Program-made: the position numbers and the translations under genes
Notes under the pieces: model-generated
The model's input: the letters and a program-made list of their open reading frames with translations, nothing else
Told to the model about the DNA's origin: nothing
The model's database searches: none
Part shown: one piece after another, positions 28,019 to 38,330 of the stretch
Layout of the letters: each line of letters opens with the position of its first letter
Numbering within the stretch: position 1 is the first letter of the stretch
From: Rhodococcus xishaensis
Lineage (GTDB): Bacteria > Actinomycetota > Actinomycetes > Mycobacteriales > Mycobacteriaceae
Length of the DNA stretch: 64,000 bases
Assembly (NCBI RefSeq): GCF_004011825.1
Contig: NZ_RKLO01000001.1
Span: forward strand, 581,575 to 645,574
Direction: 5' to 3'

Positions 28019-29062
28019 GTGCCGAGCACGGAGGAAAGGCGCTTCGAGGTACTCCGGGCGATCGTCGCCGACTACGTCTCCACCCAGGAGCCGATCGGGT
28101 CGAAGACGCTGGTCGAGCGCCACAACCTCGGTGTGTCGAGCGCCACGATCCGCAACGACATGGCCGCTCTAGAGGCCGAGGGCTACATCACACAGCCGCA
28201 CACGAGCTCGGGTCGGGTACCGACGGACAAGGGATACCGTCAGTTCGTCGACCGCATCGCCGACGTCAAGCCCCTGTCACCAGCGGAACGCCGCGCCATT
28301 CTCGAGTTCCTCGAATCCGGTGTGGACCTGGACGACGTCCTGCGGCGAGGGGTTCGTCTCTTGGCGCAGCTCACCCGCCAGGTCGCGATCGTGCAGTATC
28401 CGACGCTGTCGGCGTCGTCGGTGCGCCACATCGAAGTGGTCGCTCTCACGCCTGCTCGTCTGCTGTTGGTCCTGATCACCGACTCTGGCCGGGTCGATCA
28501 GCGGATCGTCGAACTCGGGGACGTGATCGACGACGCGGATCTGTCCCGGCTGCGGTCCCTGCTCGGCGGTGCGCTCGAGGGCAAGCGGCTCGCCGCGGCC
28601 TCGATTGCGGTGTCCGAACTCGCCGAGGACGCACCGGAGAGTATCCGTGACGCGGTTGTGCGGTCGGCGACGGTACTGGTCGAGACTCTCGTGGAGCATC
28701 CCGAGGACCGGCTGCTGCTCGGCGGCACCGCGAACCTGACCCGCAACGCGGCCGACTTCGCGCCCCAGGCCGGCCTGCCCGGTTCCCTGCGATCCGTCCT
28801 CGAAGCGCTCGAGGAACAGGTCGTGGTCCTCAAGTTGATTGCCGCGACACAGGGCGCCGGCCGGGTGACGGTCCGGATCGGTGAAGAGACGCAGGTCGAG
28901 GAGATGCGGGGCACGTCGGTCATCTCGACCGGTTACGGCGCCGCCGGCACCGTCCTCGGCGGTATGGGGGTCCTCGGTCCCACCCGAATGGACTATCCGG
29001 GAACAATTGCCTCGGTCGCTGCCGTTGCGAGGTACATCGGCGAGGTACTCGCCGAGCGGTAG
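28019..29062 (+). CDS. hrcA: heat-inducible transcription repressor HrcA
   Basis: HrcA represses chaperone genes by binding CIRCE elements. The 347-residue product has the N-terminal winged helix ([48 protein letters not shown]) and a C-terminal GAF-like domain. I chose the GTG at 28019, 9 nt after GGAGG, because it starts right before the winged helix; a longer frame upstream gives a non-conserved extension. It is followed by dnaJ, the usual hrcA-dnaJ2 arrangement. No complete CIRCE (TTAGCACTC-N9-GAGTGCTAA) was found in this window. Confidence 0.94.
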   Translation: MPSTEERRFEVLRAIVADYVSTQEPIGSKTLVERHNLGVSSATIRNDMAALEAEGYITQPHTSSGRVPTDKGYRQFVDRIADVKPLSPAERRAILEFLESGVDLDDVLRRGVRLLAQLTRQVAIVQYPTLSASSVRHIEVVALTPARLLLVLITDSGRVDQRIVELGDVIDDADLSRLRSLLGGALEGKRLAAASIAVSELAEDAPESIRDAVVRSATVLVETLVEHPEDRLLLGGTANLTRNAADFAPQAGLPGSLRSVLEALEEQVVVLKLIAATQGAGRVTVRIGEETQVEEMRGTSVISTGYGAAGTVLGGMGVLGPTRMDYPGTIASVAAVARYIGEVLAER

Positions 29063-29167
29063 TGTGCGTCCGGGCGACGATGTCGGACCGGACGTCGGCC
29101 AGGTTGCTCCGGTCGGAGCTGTTCACCGCGTGGTGCGAACGAAGTAGAGAAGGACGAGATACCCAAA

Positions 29168-30316
29168 GTGGCACGGGATTACTACGGCATACTCGGCGTC
29201 GGGCCGAAGGCGACCGATCAGGAGATCAAGCGGGCGTACCGAAAGCTCGCCCGCGAGCTGCATCCGGACGTCAACCCGGACGAGTCGGCGCAGACCCGCT
29301 TCCGTGAGGTCTCCACCGCGTACGAGGTGCTGTCGGACCCGGAGAAGCGTCGCATCGTCGACCTGGGGGGCGACCCCATGGAATCCGCTGCTGGGGGTGG
29401 TGCCGGGTTCTCCGGTGCCGGCTTCGGTGGTCTCGGGGACGTGTTCGAGGCGTTCTTCGGCGGCGGTGGCGGGGCCACCCGCGGGCCCCGGGGGCGTGTC
29501 CAGCCCGGCGCCGACTCGCTGCTGCGCACCAGGTTGACGCTCGCCGAGTGCGCCACCGGTGTCACCAAGACCATCACGGTCGAAACCGCGATCCTGTGCG
29601 ACGGCTGTGCCGGCGCGGGAACCCACGACAACTCCAAGCCGATCCGCTGCGAGACCTGCGGCGGTGCCGGTGAGGTCCAGTCCGTGCAGCGCTCGTTCCT
29701 CGGCCAGGTCATGACATCGCGACCGTGCCCCACCTGTCGTGGCGCCGGCGAGACGATCCCAGACCCGTGCCACAAGTGCGGCGGCGACGGTCGCGTGCGG
29801 GCACGCCGGGACATCAACGTCAAGGTGCCCGCGGGCGTGAGCAACGGCATGCGGATCCGGCTCGCCGCACAGGGCGAGGTGGGGCCGGGCGGCGGTCCGG
29901 CCGGTGACCTGTATGTCGAGGTGATCGAGCAGCCGCACGAGACCTTCGTGCGCGACGGCGACGACCTCCACTGCACGATCCGGGTGCCGATGGTCGACGC
30001 GGCTCTTGGCACCACCGTCACGCTCGACACGATCATCGACGGTCCCACCGAGATCACGGTCGACCCAGGCACGCAGCCCGGCTCGGTGTCCGTGCTGCGT
30101 GGACACGGCATGCCGAAGCTGCGCTCGACCGTCCGTGGTGACCTGCACGCGCATCTCGAGGTGGTCGTCCCGGCACGCCTCGACGGCAAACAGATCAAGT
30201 TGCTGGAGGAACTCAAAGCCCACCGCGACCGCGACCACGCCGAAGTGGTGTCGACGGGGTCGCAACACAGCGGGGGTCTGTTCTCCCGGCTGCGCGACGC
30301 CTTCAGCGGTCGGTGA
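29168..30316 (+). CDS. dnaJ: chaperone DnaJ (DnaJ2 type)
   Basis: The 382-residue Hsp40 co-chaperone stimulates DnaK. The J domain has [12 protein letters not shown], the invariant HPD in [11 protein letters not shown] and the [10 protein letters not shown] helix. A Gly/Phe region spans about residues 70-105. Four zinc-binding repeats are visible: [24 protein letters not shown] and CHKCGGDG. The C-terminal substrate domains follow. The GTG at 29168 follows GGACGAGA-type purines. It lies 105 nt after hrcA and 16 nt before rsmE. Confidence 0.95.
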   Translation: MARDYYGILGVGPKATDQEIKRAYRKLARELHPDVNPDESAQTRFREVSTAYEVLSDPEKRRIVDLGGDPMESAAGGGAGFSGAGFGGLGDVFEAFFGGGGGATRGPRGRVQPGADSLLRTRLTLAECATGVTKTITVETAILCDGCAGAGTHDNSKPIRCETCGGAGEVQSVQRSFLGQVMTSRPCPTCRGAGETIPDPCHKCGGDGRVRARRDINVKVPAGVSNGMRIRLAAQGEVGPGGGPAGDLYVEVIEQPHETFVRDGDDLHCTIRVPMVDAALGTTVTLDTIIDGPTEITVDPGTQPGSVSVLRGHGMPKLRSTVRGDLHAHLEVVVPARLDGKQIKLLEELKAHRDRDHAEVVSTGSQHSGGLFSRLRDAFSGR

Positions 30317-30332
30317 CCGGAGCGGGCCGCTG

Positions 30333-31094
30333 ATGGTTGCGTCGGTCTTCTACCTGGAGCCGCTGCCCGGCGTCGGGCAGCCCGCCGTGCTCGACGGTCC
30401 CGAGGGTCGGCATGCCGCGACGGTGCGCAGGATCAAGCCAGGTGAGCGGTTGTTGCTCGCCGACGGTCGCGGCGGGATCGCCGACGCGACCGTCACCGCA
30501 GCCGCGAAGGACCGACTGGACCTCGAGGTCACCGCCCGCCGGGAGCAGCAGCGGCCGACGCCGGCGGTGACGCTGGTGCAGGCGCTTCCCAAGGCCGAGC
30601 GCTCCGAGCTCGCCGTCGAACTCGCTACGGAAGCGGGCGTCGACGCGGTGGTGCCATGGCAGTCGGCGCGGTGTGTGGCGCGGTGGGAGGGCGCCAAGAC
30701 CTACAAAGGGGTCACTCGCTGGCGTAACGCGGCGATCGCCGCGGCCAAACAGTCCCGCCGCTCGTTCGTGCCCGACGTCGCCGAATTGCACCACACCCCT
30801 CAGGTGCTTGAGCTGGTCCGCGCCGTCGTCGGTCGCGGCGGCGCCGTCGCGGTCCTGCACGAGTCGGCGCGCACGCCGCTGGCAGCGTTGCCGCTGCGGG
30901 AGGTACCTGAACTGGTGCTCGTCGTCGGCCCCGAGGGTGGATTGTCCGACGAGGAGGTCACCGACCTGACCGACGCCGGCGCCACGGCGGTGCTGCTGGG
31001 CCCGACCGTGCTGCGCACTTCGACGGCGGCTGCCGTGGCGCTCGGCGCGATCGGTGTGCTCACCGACCGCTGGACCTCGGCGCCGATCGACTGA
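30333..31094 (+). CDS. rsmE: 16S rRNA m3U1498 methyltransferase RsmE
   Basis: The 253-residue SPOUT-class methyltransferase modifies U1498 of 16S rRNA. It has an N-terminal PUA-like barrel (FYLEPLPGVGQPAVLDGPEG) and the C-terminal trefoil knot with VVGPEGGLSDEEV and LLGPTVLRTSTAAAVALGAI, which bind S-adenosylmethionine. It lies directly downstream of dnaJ, as in many Gram-positives. The ATG at 30333 begins the barrel; the frame extends upstream into dnaJ without conserved content. Confidence 0.93.
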   Translation: MVASVFYLEPLPGVGQPAVLDGPEGRHAATVRRIKPGERLLLADGRGGIADATVTAAAKDRLDLEVTARREQQRPTPAVTLVQALPKAERSELAVELATEAGVDAVVPWQSARCVARWEGAKTYKGVTRWRNAAIAAAKQSRRSFVPDVAELHHTPQVLELVRAVVGRGGAVAVLHESARTPLAALPLREVPELVLVVGPEGGLSDEEVTDLTDAGATAVLLGPTVLRTSTAAAVALGAIGVLTDRWTSAPID

Positions 31095-31128
31095 CTGCCG
31101 ATCGACCGACTGCTAATCGACTGACGGG

Positions 31129-31197
31129 GAGCGACCATAGTGCCCAGGAGCGGAGCGACCATAGTGCCCAGGAGCGGAGCGACCATAGTGCCCAGGA
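31129..31197 (+). repeat. 24-bp tandem repeat carrying ribosome-binding site and GTG start, 3 units
   Basis: Units begin at 31129, 31153 and 31177 (the last truncated). Each carries GAGCGACCATAGTG, that is a GAG purine site and a GTG (31140, 31164, 31188), all in the same frame. The 45 nt before the array also hold diverged copies of a GATCGACTGACTGCC-like word. Confidence 0.95.
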
Positions 31198-31943
31198 CAT
31201 GCATCGAATACGGCCCCGAGCCGCAACAGTTCGGACACTTCTATGTGCCTGAGGGGGTTGGGGAGGAGCCCGTTCCGGTGGTCATGGTGGTCCACGGTGG
31301 CTTCTGGAGTGGCGAGTATCACCTGAACCTCGGAACGCCGTTCTCGGTCGAATTGGCCCAGAGCGGCGTTGCGGTGTGGAACGTCGAGTACCGACGGATC
31401 GGCGCGGGCGGACGATGGCCGGAGATATCGGCGGACGTCGTCGCCGCACTCGAGGCCATCGCCGGCCCGGTCGCCGAGGCGTCACCGGTGCCGCTCGACC
31501 TGGATCGAGTGCGTGTCGTCGGGCACTCCGCGGGTGGGCAGCTCGCGGTCTGGCTTGCCGGCCAACGCGATACAGCGGTTCGTCCTGAATTGTTCGTGTC
31601 GCAGGCCGGAGCATTGGATCTGGCGTCAGCGGGGGAACGGGGCCGTCGGATCAGCTACATAGAGGACCTGTTCGGTGTCGCGTACGGGGAGGATCCCGAC
31701 CTGTACCGTTCGGCGTCGCCACTGCATCGGCTGCCGATCGGTGTGCCTGTGGTGTGTATCCACGGCACGGAGGACGAACAGGTTCCGGCGAAGATCGCCT
31801 CTCGCTATCACGACGCTGCCCACGCCATCGGCGATCCCGTTGACCTGCACCTGATCGACGGGGAGGATCACTTCGCCTTCCTGGATCCGAGTACGCGCAG
31901 TTGGAAGCTCTCACGCGAGCTGCTCCTCGATAGTCAGACCTGA
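31140..31943 (+). CDS. alpha/beta hydrolase (esterase / kynurenine formamidase-like)
   Basis: The product has the HGGFW oxyanion motif near residue 47 from the first GTG, the nucleophile elbow VVGHSAGGQLA near residue 126, an Asp in HGTEDEQVP and the catalytic His in DGEDHFAF near the C-terminus. This order fits the esterase/lipase and kynurenine formamidase-like group; the substrate is unknown. Three GTG codons, each with its own purine-rich site, start tandem eight-residue units (MPRSGATI-type). The protein may thus be 267, 259 or 251 residues. The fold itself begins after the third. Confidence 0.8.
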   Translation: MPRSGATIVPRSGATIVPRTCIEYGPEPQQFGHFYVPEGVGEEPVPVVMVVHGGFWSGEYHLNLGTPFSVELAQSGVAVWNVEYRRIGAGGRWPEISADVVAALEAIAGPVAEASPVPLDLDRVRVVGHSAGGQLAVWLAGQRDTAVRPELFVSQAGALDLASAGERGRRISYIEDLFGVAYGEDPDLYRSASPLHRLPIGVPVVCIHGTEDEQVPAKIASRYHDAAHAIGDPVDLHLIDGEDHFAFLDPSTRSWKLSRELLLDSQT

Positions 31944-32158
31944 CAGATCAGACCTGACGACCAGGCCTGACCTCCCCTGACGTGGGCAGAGGCAGGATGC
32001 GCCCGAGGCGGCCCTGCTCGGCTTGGAATCCCCACACCGGTTCGGCCAGGTAACTCGCTGTGCGGTGTCGTCGTCGGCGTTAGACTTTGGGCACGCACGA
32101 CAGCCTGTCGTGTGAGAACAGTGACCCGTCAGATCTGAAAGAAGGCCATAGCCCTCAC

Positions 32159-33250
32159 GTGAGTGAACAAATCGAGAACGGCTCACCGCGCTACAGCGGC
32201 GCCCCGCAGGATCCTGCTCAGCCGGCCGAGCGCACCGTGCGTTCGAGCATGGAACTGCCGCCCGAGGTGGTGCCGCCGCTACTCGGAGCCTCCGATGAGA
32301 ATCTGATCGCTCTCGAACGGGTCCTCGACGCCGACATTCATGTCCGTGGGAACTCCGTCACCCTGACCGGGACGCCAGCCGAGGTCGCGTTTGCCGAAAG
32401 GGTGCTCGAGCAGCTCTCCGCACTGGTCCGCCGCGATCAGCCGGTCACTCCCGACGTGGTTCGCCGCACCTTCGGCATGCTCACCCAGGGGCTGTCGGAG
32501 TCGCCGGCGGACGTGCTGAGCCTCGACATCCTGTCCCGCCGCGGAAAGACGATCCGGCCCAAGACGCTCAATCAGAAGCGATACGTCGATGCGATCGACG
32601 AGAACACAATCGTGTTCGGCATCGGCCCGGCCGGCACCGGCAAGACCTATCTTGCGATGGCGAAGGCCGTGCAGGCCCTGCAGAGCAAGCAGGTGACGCG
32701 GATCATCCTCACCCGACCCGCAGTCGAGGCGGGTGAGCGGCTGGGTTTCCTTCCGGGCACGCTTCACGAGAAGATCGACCCGTACCTACGTCCTCTGCAC
32801 GATGCCCTGCACGACATGATGGATCCGGAGGCGATCCCGAAGCTGATGCAGGCCGGCGTCATCGAGGTCGCTCCACTCGCCTACATGCGGGGCCGCACCC
32901 TCAACGATGCGTTCATCATCCTCGACGAGGCCCAGAACACCACGGCCGAGCAGATGAAGATGTTCCTGACCCGGCTGGGCTTCGGTTCGAAGATCGTCGT
33001 CACGGGCGACATCACACAGGTCGACCTTCCGGGCGGGGCGCGCTCGGGTCTGCGTGCGGCAACAGAGATCCTCGACGGTATCGGCGGTATTCAGTTCACG
33101 GTCCTCGACAGCAGCGACGTCGTGCGGCACCGCCTGGTCTCAGACATAGTCGAAGCGTACGACCGCTTCGAGGCGTCTCGTGCCGACGAGTTGCCGCTCG
33201 GGAACCGCGCGCAGAGGCGAGCTGTCCAGTCGCGTTCGCACCGGCGGTAG
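32159..33250 (+). CDS. phoH: PhoH-like ATPase (PhoH1)
   Basis: The 363-residue cytoplasmic ATPase has a KH-like N-terminal segment (DADIHVRGNSVTLTGTPAEV) and the PhoH domain: Walker A FGIGPAGTGKTYLAMAKAV near residue 160, RPAVEAGERLGFLPG, Walker B FIILDEAQNT and sensor VTGDITQVDLP. PhoH proteins couple ATP hydrolysis to RNA metabolism, and the phoH-ybeY pairing here supports a role in rRNA maturation or decay. The GTG at 32159 follows GAAGG at a rather long 13 nt; an in-frame TTG lies at 32087. TAGACT at 32081-32086 is a likely -10 box. Confidence 0.93.
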   Translation: MSEQIENGSPRYSGAPQDPAQPAERTVRSSMELPPEVVPPLLGASDENLIALERVLDADIHVRGNSVTLTGTPAEVAFAERVLEQLSALVRRDQPVTPDVVRRTFGMLTQGLSESPADVLSLDILSRRGKTIRPKTLNQKRYVDAIDENTIVFGIGPAGTGKTYLAMAKAVQALQSKQVTRIILTRPAVEAGERLGFLPGTLHEKIDPYLRPLHDALHDMMDPEAIPKLMQAGVIEVAPLAYMRGRTLNDAFIILDEAQNTTAEQMKMFLTRLGFGSKIVVTGDITQVDLPGGARSGLRAATEILDGIGGIQFTVLDSSDVVRHRLVSDIVEAYDRFEASRADELPLGNRAQRRAVQSRSHRR

Positions 33251-33336
33251 GGTTGTCCCCGCCCCACAGTTTCCGCGTGACAGTTTCCGCGCGACTGGGC
33301 CATGGACGGCCCGAGACCGACGAGAGAGCAACGTAG

Positions 33337-33879
33337 ATGAGCATCGAGATCTCCAACGAATCGGGGATGGACGTCTCAGGCGAGGACCTGATCAGCGTCG
33401 CCCGATTCGTGATCGCTCGCATGGACGTTCACCCCGCGGCGGAACTGTCTATGGTGCTTGTCGATTCGGCGACCATGGCGGATCTGCACATGCGCTGGAT
33501 GGACCTGCCCGGACCGACGGACGTCATGTCCTTCCCGATGGACGAGCTCGAGCCCGGCGGACGCCCCGACGCGCAGGAGCCTGGACCGGGGATGCTCGGC
33601 GACATCGTGCTTTGCCCGTCGTTCGCGGCCGAACAGGCCCACAAGGCGGGTCATTCCGTCGATCACGAGCTGGCCCTACTGACCGTGCACGGTGTCCTTC
33701 ATCTCCTCGGCTACGACCACGCCGAGCCCGAGGCGGAGAAGGAGATGTTCGCCCTGCAGAACGAGCTGCTTGCCGAATGGTACGAGGACCTGCGTCGCGC
33801 GGAGCGCGAGGCCGAGTTAGCGGCGCGGGACCAGCGGCTGCTGGGCAAGACAGGGTTCGTCGACGAGGCGGGGCAGTGA
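33337..33879 (+). CDS. ybeY: endoribonuclease YbeY (rRNA maturation factor)
   Basis: The 180-residue zinc-dependent endoribonuclease has the signature [11 protein letters not shown] (His-x3-His-x5-His) near residue 115, with the upstream [10 protein letters not shown] and [10 protein letters not shown] motifs. It processes 16S rRNA ends and degrades defective ribosomes. It lies 86 nt after phoH and 24 nt before a CNNM/CBS protein, followed by era: the conserved phoH-ybeY-hlyC-era cluster. The C-terminal ~30 residues are a charged helix beyond the usual end. Confidence 0.95.
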   Translation: MSIEISNESGMDVSGEDLISVARFVIARMDVHPAAELSMVLVDSATMADLHMRWMDLPGPTDVMSFPMDELEPGGRPDAQEPGPGMLGDIVLCPSFAAEQAHKAGHSVDHELALLTVHGVLHLLGYDHAEPEAEKEMFALQNELLAEWYEDLRRAEREAELAARDQRLLGKTGFVDEAGQ

Positions 33880-33903
33880 CCCGCGACGGGTGGTGATCGG
33901 CCG

Positions 33904-35229
33904 GTGAGTGACGTCGTAATCCTCATAGCGATCGCGGTCGTCCTCGTTCCGCTCGGCGGTCTCTTCGCCGCTCTGGATTCGGCACTGAACACGCTCTCAC
34001 CCGCTCGGGTCGAGGAACTGGCGAAGGATGGGCACGCAGGCGCAGCGCGCCTGGTGCGGATCGTCTCGGACCGACCCCGGTACATCAATCTCATGGTCCT
34101 GCTGCGGATCCTGTGCGAGATCGCAGCCGCGGTCTTGCTCGCAAGGGCGTTGATCGAGCTGATCGGCCCGGTTTGGGGCGTGGTCGTCACGATCGTGGTG
34201 ATGGTTCTCGTCGACTACGTCGCGATGGGGGTCGGGCCCAGAACCCTTGGCCGTCAGCATGCATACCCGCTCACACTCGCCGGTTCGATGCCGCTGGTCA
34301 CGCTCGGCGTCCTCCTCAGCCCGGTCACCCGGCTACTGATCGTGGTCGGCAACGCGCTCACCCCGGGGCGGGGTTTCCGTGCCGGACCCTTCGCGTCCGA
34401 GATCGAGCTGCGTGAGTTGGTCGACCTCGCCCAGGAGCGCGGCGTGGTGGCGGACGAGGAACGCCGAATGATTCAGTCCGTGTTCGAACTCGGCGACACT
34501 TCGGCGCGCGAGGTCATGGTGCCACGACCCGAGATGGTGTGGATCGAGGTGGACAAGACGGCCGGTCAGGCCACGTCATTGGCGGTTCGCAGCGGCCACT
34601 CCCGTATTCCGGTGATCGGTGAGAACGTCGACGACGTGCTGGGCGTGGTCTATCTCAAAGACCTTGTGCAGCAGACCTACTACTCGTCGGACGGTGGTCG
34701 GAGCGTCACCGTGTCGCAGGTGATGCGCCCAGCGGTGTTCGTGCCCGACTCGAAGCCGCTCGACAGCCTCCTCGCCGAGATGCAGCGCGACCGCAACCAC
34801 ATGGCCATCCTGGTCGACGAGTACGGCGGCATCGCCGGACTCGTCACCATCGAGGACGTGCTCGAGGAGATCGTCGGGGAGATCGCCGACGAGTACGACA
34901 CCGATGAGACGCCGCCGATCGAGGACCTCGGTGATGGCACGTACCGGGTTTCGGCGCGGCTTCCGGTTGAGGATCTCGGTGAGCTCTTCGACCTCGAGAT
35001 CGAGACCGACGAGGTCGAGACGGTCGGGGGACTGCTCGGATTCGAACTCGGACGCGTGCCCCTCCCCGGGGCGGAGGTTGTCACCACGGGGCTGCGGCTA
35101 CGCGGCGAGGGCGGCGCCGATGCGCGCGGGCGGGTGCGTATCAGCACGGTGCACGTCGAGCGTCTACCCACCGAGGAGTCGGCTGCGGTCGATGATGTGA
35201 ACGAAGACGGGAACGTGGACCAGGAGTGA
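33904..35229 (+). CDS. CNNM/CBS-domain membrane protein (CorC/HlyC family, Rv2366c-like)
   Basis: The 441-residue product has an N-terminal CNNM (DUF21) domain with three to four helices (residues ~3-140), then paired CBS domains ([14 protein letters not shown] and [20 protein letters not shown]) and a C-terminal CorC/HlyC domain. Relatives act in Mg2+ or Co2+ efflux or homeostasis; haemolysin naming is historical. The GTG start follows ybeY by 24 nt, and its TGA overlaps the region of the era start. Transport substrate is not determined by sequence. Confidence 0.9.
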   Translation: MSDVVILIAIAVVLVPLGGLFAALDSALNTLSPARVEELAKDGHAGAARLVRIVSDRPRYINLMVLLRILCEIAAAVLLARALIELIGPVWGVVVTIVVMVLVDYVAMGVGPRTLGRQHAYPLTLAGSMPLVTLGVLLSPVTRLLIVVGNALTPGRGFRAGPFASEIELRELVDLAQERGVVADEERRMIQSVFELGDTSAREVMVPRPEMVWIEVDKTAGQATSLAVRSGHSRIPVIGENVDDVLGVVYLKDLVQQTYYSSDGGRSVTVSQVMRPAVFVPDSKPLDSLLAEMQRDRNHMAILVDEYGGIAGLVTIEDVLEEIVGEIADEYDTDETPPIEDLGDGTYRVSARLPVEDLGELFDLEIETDEVETVGGLLGFELGRVPLPGAEVVTTGLRLRGEGGADARGRVRISTVHVERLPTEESAAVDDVNEDGNVDQE

Positions 35230-35231
35230 CC

Positions 35232-36137
35232 ATGACCGACAGCGAATTCCGTTCCGGCTTCGTCTGTTTCGTCGGACGGCCCAACACCGGCAAGTCGACG
35301 CTGACAAACGCTCTGGTGGGCGAGAAGATTGCGATCACGTCGTCGCGGCCACAGACCACCCGGCACACGATCCGCGGCATCGTGCACCGCGACTTCGCGC
35401 AGCTGATCCTGGTGGACACGCCGGGACTGCATCGGCCGCGGACCCTGCTGGGTCAGCGCCTCAACGATCTCGTGCGCGATACGTACTCCGAGGTCGACGT
35501 GATCTGTCTGTGCATCCCCGGCGACGAGAAGATCGGCCCGGGTGACCGATGGATTCTCGACCAGGTCCGGCGAATGGCACCGAAGACCAAGCTCGTCGGC
35601 ATCGTCACCAAGATCGACAAGGTGAGCAAGGACGCTCTGGCCGCGCAACTCGTAGCGGTCTCCAAGCTCCTGGGCTCGGAGGCCGAGGTGATCCCGGTTT
35701 CTGCTGTCTCGGGTGAGCAGGTTGAGTTGTTGGTAAAGGTGCTTGCAGAGCTGATGGAGCCCGGACCGGCGTTCTACCCGGACGGTGAGCTCACCGACGA
35801 GCCCGAGGAAACCCTGATGGCCGAGCTGATCCGTGAGGCCGCCCTCGAAGGCCTGGGGGACGAGTTGCCGCACTCGCTGGCCGTTGTCATCGAAGAGGTT
35901 CGTGAGCGTGAGGGCCGCGACGACATGCTCGACGTTCATGCGCTGCTGTATGTCGAGCGACCCAGCCAGAAGGGCATCGTGATCGGCAAGGGCGGCCGAC
36001 GGCTGCGCGAGGTCGGCACGGTGGCACGCAAGCAGATCGAGAAGCTGCTCGGCACCAAGATCTATCTGGACCTGCACGTCAAGGTCGCCAAGGACTGGCA
36101 GCGCGATCCGAAACAGTTGGGCCGACTGGGTTTCTAG
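35232..36137 (+). CDS. era: GTPase Era
   Basis: Era is an essential GTPase binding the 3' end of 16S rRNA during 30S assembly. The 301-residue product has G1 GRPNTGKSTLTNALVG, G2 in SSRPQTTRHTI, G3 VDTPGLH, G4 VTKIDKV and a C-terminal KH domain with KGIVIGKGGRRLREVG. I chose the ATG at 35232 because AGGAG lies 5 nt before it; a GTG at 35226 overlapping the previous stop is also in frame. Confidence 0.96.
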   Translation: MTDSEFRSGFVCFVGRPNTGKSTLTNALVGEKIAITSSRPQTTRHTIRGIVHRDFAQLILVDTPGLHRPRTLLGQRLNDLVRDTYSEVDVICLCIPGDEKIGPGDRWILDQVRRMAPKTKLVGIVTKIDKVSKDALAAQLVAVSKLLGSEAEVIPVSAVSGEQVELLVKVLAELMEPGPAFYPDGELTDEPEETLMAELIREAALEGLGDELPHSLAVVIEEVREREGRDDMLDVHALLYVERPSQKGIVIGKGGRRLREVGTVARKQIEKLLGTKIYLDLHVKVAKDWQRDPKQLGRLGF

Positions 36138-36232
36138 TTTCGCGGGCGCGGCGGTCTCCGGCCCGGGCTGCTGCCGTATGCGATCATCGGATCCTCGACG
36201 TTTACCCGATGCCGGTCGAAACGAGGGATCCG

Positions 36233-36745
36233 ATGTCCAAGAACGGAAGGTATCGAGCCGCGAACCCGCTGCAGAGGTTCGTTATCAGGAACGGCGCTTC
36301 GGTGGCCGCGGGTCGGATTCTTGCCCCGACACAGCGTCACGTCGATGCACTGATCTTCCGGATCAGCAAGGGCCGGCGAACGCTGACGAGCATGGCGCTG
36401 GGTTGGCCGATCGTCCTGCTGACAACCGTTGGCGCGAGAAGTGGACTGTCTCGGACGGTTCCGCTCCTCGGCCTCCCGGACGGGAACCGAATCGTCGTGA
36501 TCGCGTCGAACTACGGGCGGGCGGGCAATCCGTCTTGGTACCACAACCTGCGCGCCCATCCGCGTGTTTCGATGGCGGTTGCGGGCGGACCCTCACAGCA
36601 GGTCCTGGCGCGGGAGGCCGAGGGCAGTGAGCGCGAGCGATTGTGGCAACTGGCGCTGCAGTACTACCCGGGATGGGCGGACTACGAACAGCGTGTCACG
36701 GGTCGCCGGATCCCCGTGATCGTCCTCGACCCCGAGGCGGACTGA
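36233..36745 (+). CDS. nitroreductase-family deazaflavin (F420)-dependent protein, Ddn-like
   Basis: The 170-residue product has the split-barrel signature of the Ddn/FDOR-B family: LLTTVGARSGLSRTVPLL, GNRIVVIASNYGRAGNPSWYHNLRAHP and the C-terminal YYPGWADYEQRVTGRRIPVIVLDP. These proteins use cofactor F420 (or bind lipids or quinones). The ATG at 36233 has GAGGGA just upstream; an ATG at 36209 is in frame. It sits alone between era and the convergent amidase gene, with 95 nt before it. Confidence 0.85.
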   Translation: MSKNGRYRAANPLQRFVIRNGASVAAGRILAPTQRHVDALIFRISKGRRTLTSMALGWPIVLLTTVGARSGLSRTVPLLGLPDGNRIVVIASNYGRAGNPSWYHNLRAHPRVSMAVAGGPSQQVLAREAEGSERERLWQLALQYYPGWADYEQRVTGRRIPVIVLDPEAD

Positions 36746-36780
36746 CTCACCGCCCCCGATCAGCTGAAGCAAGGCACCGG

Positions 36781-38208
36781 TCACCACCACTGCCGGGGTC
36801 TACGTTCGTGCCATCGTTCAACGGACTCGAGTTGCGCTGCAAGGGAAACCAGGAGTGGCTCGGTGTTGTCGTGGCCCATGAGCTGAACGCCGATCGGCAG
36901 GCCGTCGGCGGTGAAGCCTGCGGGCACGTTCACGCTGGGCCAGCCCAGGATGTTCCACGGCCACGTGTAGGGGCACGCGGTGGTGATCACCTCGTTGGTC
37001 TTCACGCCCCCGATCCCGTCCATGGCGTCCACTCGCGGTGGGGGAGTTGCTGTGGTGGGGGCGAGGATCACGTCGTAGTCGTCGAAGATCGCGCCGATTC
37101 GGCGTCGAAGCCGAGGCTCGGCGGCCCGGGCGGCGCGCAAGGGCCAGCCCGACAGCAGTCGCCCGGTGCAGGCGTTGGCTCGGGTGCGCGGGTCGACGAG
37201 TGCGGGGTCGGGAACCCGGTCGAGCCAGTCGTCGACCCCGGCGAGTGAGCGAGGAAGAAAGTTGAGCCCCAGCAAGAGTCCGTACGCGGGATCGTCGACG
37301 ACGACGTCGTGACCGAGTCGGCGGAGGGTGTGTGCCATGCGTCCTGCGGCGGCATGGATCTCCGGGTGCAGTTCCATCGGTGTCGCCTTGAACGGAATCC
37401 GCAACGACAGTGCGATCCGTAGCCGCCCGGGGTCCCGGCCGACCGCGTCGCGCACCGTGACTGGTCGCGGCTTGTGCAGGTCACCGTCGTGGTTTCCTGC
37501 GGCGACGTCGAACAGCAATGCAGCATCGGCGACGGTTCGGGCCAAGGGGCCGTTGACGGTCAAGCCGTTGAACGCCTCGCTCTCGGGCCACGTCGACAGG
37601 CGGCCGCGCTGTGGCTTGATCCCGACGAGATTCGTCCAGGCTGCGGGGATGCGGACGGACCCGGCACCGTCCGATCCGACCGCGGCGGGAACGAGACCGG
37701 CGGCGACCGCGGCGGCTCCGCCGCCGGAGGACCCGCCCGGGGTGTGCCCGCCGTTCCACGGATTGCGGGTGTGGCCGAACGCGCCACCCGTGAACGGCCA
37801 CTGACCGAGTTCTGGACTGTTCGTCTTCCCGACGATCACCGCGCCGGCGGCCCGCAGCCGTCGAACCACCTCCGAGTCGGCGAACTTCGCTGGGAAATCC
37901 CCAGGGCACCCGAAGGCCGTCGGCTCGCCCGCAACGTCGACGTCGTCTTTGACTGCGATGGGGACACCAAGCAGGGGCAGCCGTTCCCCAGCGGCCAAGC
38001 GGCGGTCGGCGCCGGCGGCCTCCGCCAGCGCGGCGTCACGGCGCACGATCCGGAACGCGTTGAGGGTCGACTGGCTCGCCTCGATCCGGTCCAGGGCGGC
38101 GGTGACCGCGGCAACCGACGAGGTGCGGCCCGCGGCGAGGGCGGCGGCCTGGTCCTCGAGCCCCGGCGCGTGCTGTTCGGCGGACTGTTCCCGCAGTTCA
38201 GTTGTCAT
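36781..38208 (-). CDS. amidase signature family protein (AmiA2-like)
   Basis: The 475-residue amidase has the Ser-cisSer-Lys triad: Lys in GVPIAVKDDVDVAG near residue 75, HTPGGSSGGGAAAVAAGL with the first Ser, and SDGAGSVRIPAAWTNLVGIKP with the nucleophile near residue 175. It hydrolyses amides to acids and ammonia; the substrate cannot be told. Position next to era/recO corresponds to amiA2 (Rv2363). The ATG at 38208 begins MTTELREQ and has GGGACAGG upstream. It is divergent from recO with a 122-nt gap. Confidence 0.88.
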   Translation of the reverse strand: MTTELREQSAEQHAPGLEDQAAALAAGRTSSVAAVTAALDRIEASQSTLNAFRIVRRDAALAEAAGADRRLAAGERLPLLGVPIAVKDDVDVAGEPTAFGCPGDFPAKFADSEVVRRLRAAGAVIVGKTNSPELGQWPFTGGAFGHTRNPWNGGHTPGGSSGGGAAAVAAGLVPAAVGSDGAGSVRIPAAWTNLVGIKPQRGRLSTWPESEAFNGLTVNGPLARTVADAALLFDVAAGNHDGDLHKPRPVTVRDAVGRDPGRLRIALSLRIPFKATPMELHPEIHAAAGRMAHTLRRLGHDVVVDDPAYGLLLGLNFLPRSLAGVDDWLDRVPDPALVDPRTRANACTGRLLSGWPLRAARAAEPRLRRRIGAIFDDYDVILAPTTATPPPRVDAMDGIGGVKTNEVITTACPYTWPWNILGWPSVNVPAGFTADGLPIGVQLMGHDNTEPLLVSLAAQLESVERWHERRPRQWW

Positions 38209-38330
38209 TCCTGTCCCGTTCGATCGCGCTGCTCGTTCGAACGAACAGTAACAAGTTCTAGTTCTCGGGGAAACGGTCCTGTGGACGTGCTTGTCCGCCG
38301 GCGTCATCGTGGCGTGGGAGACTGAGGCAC

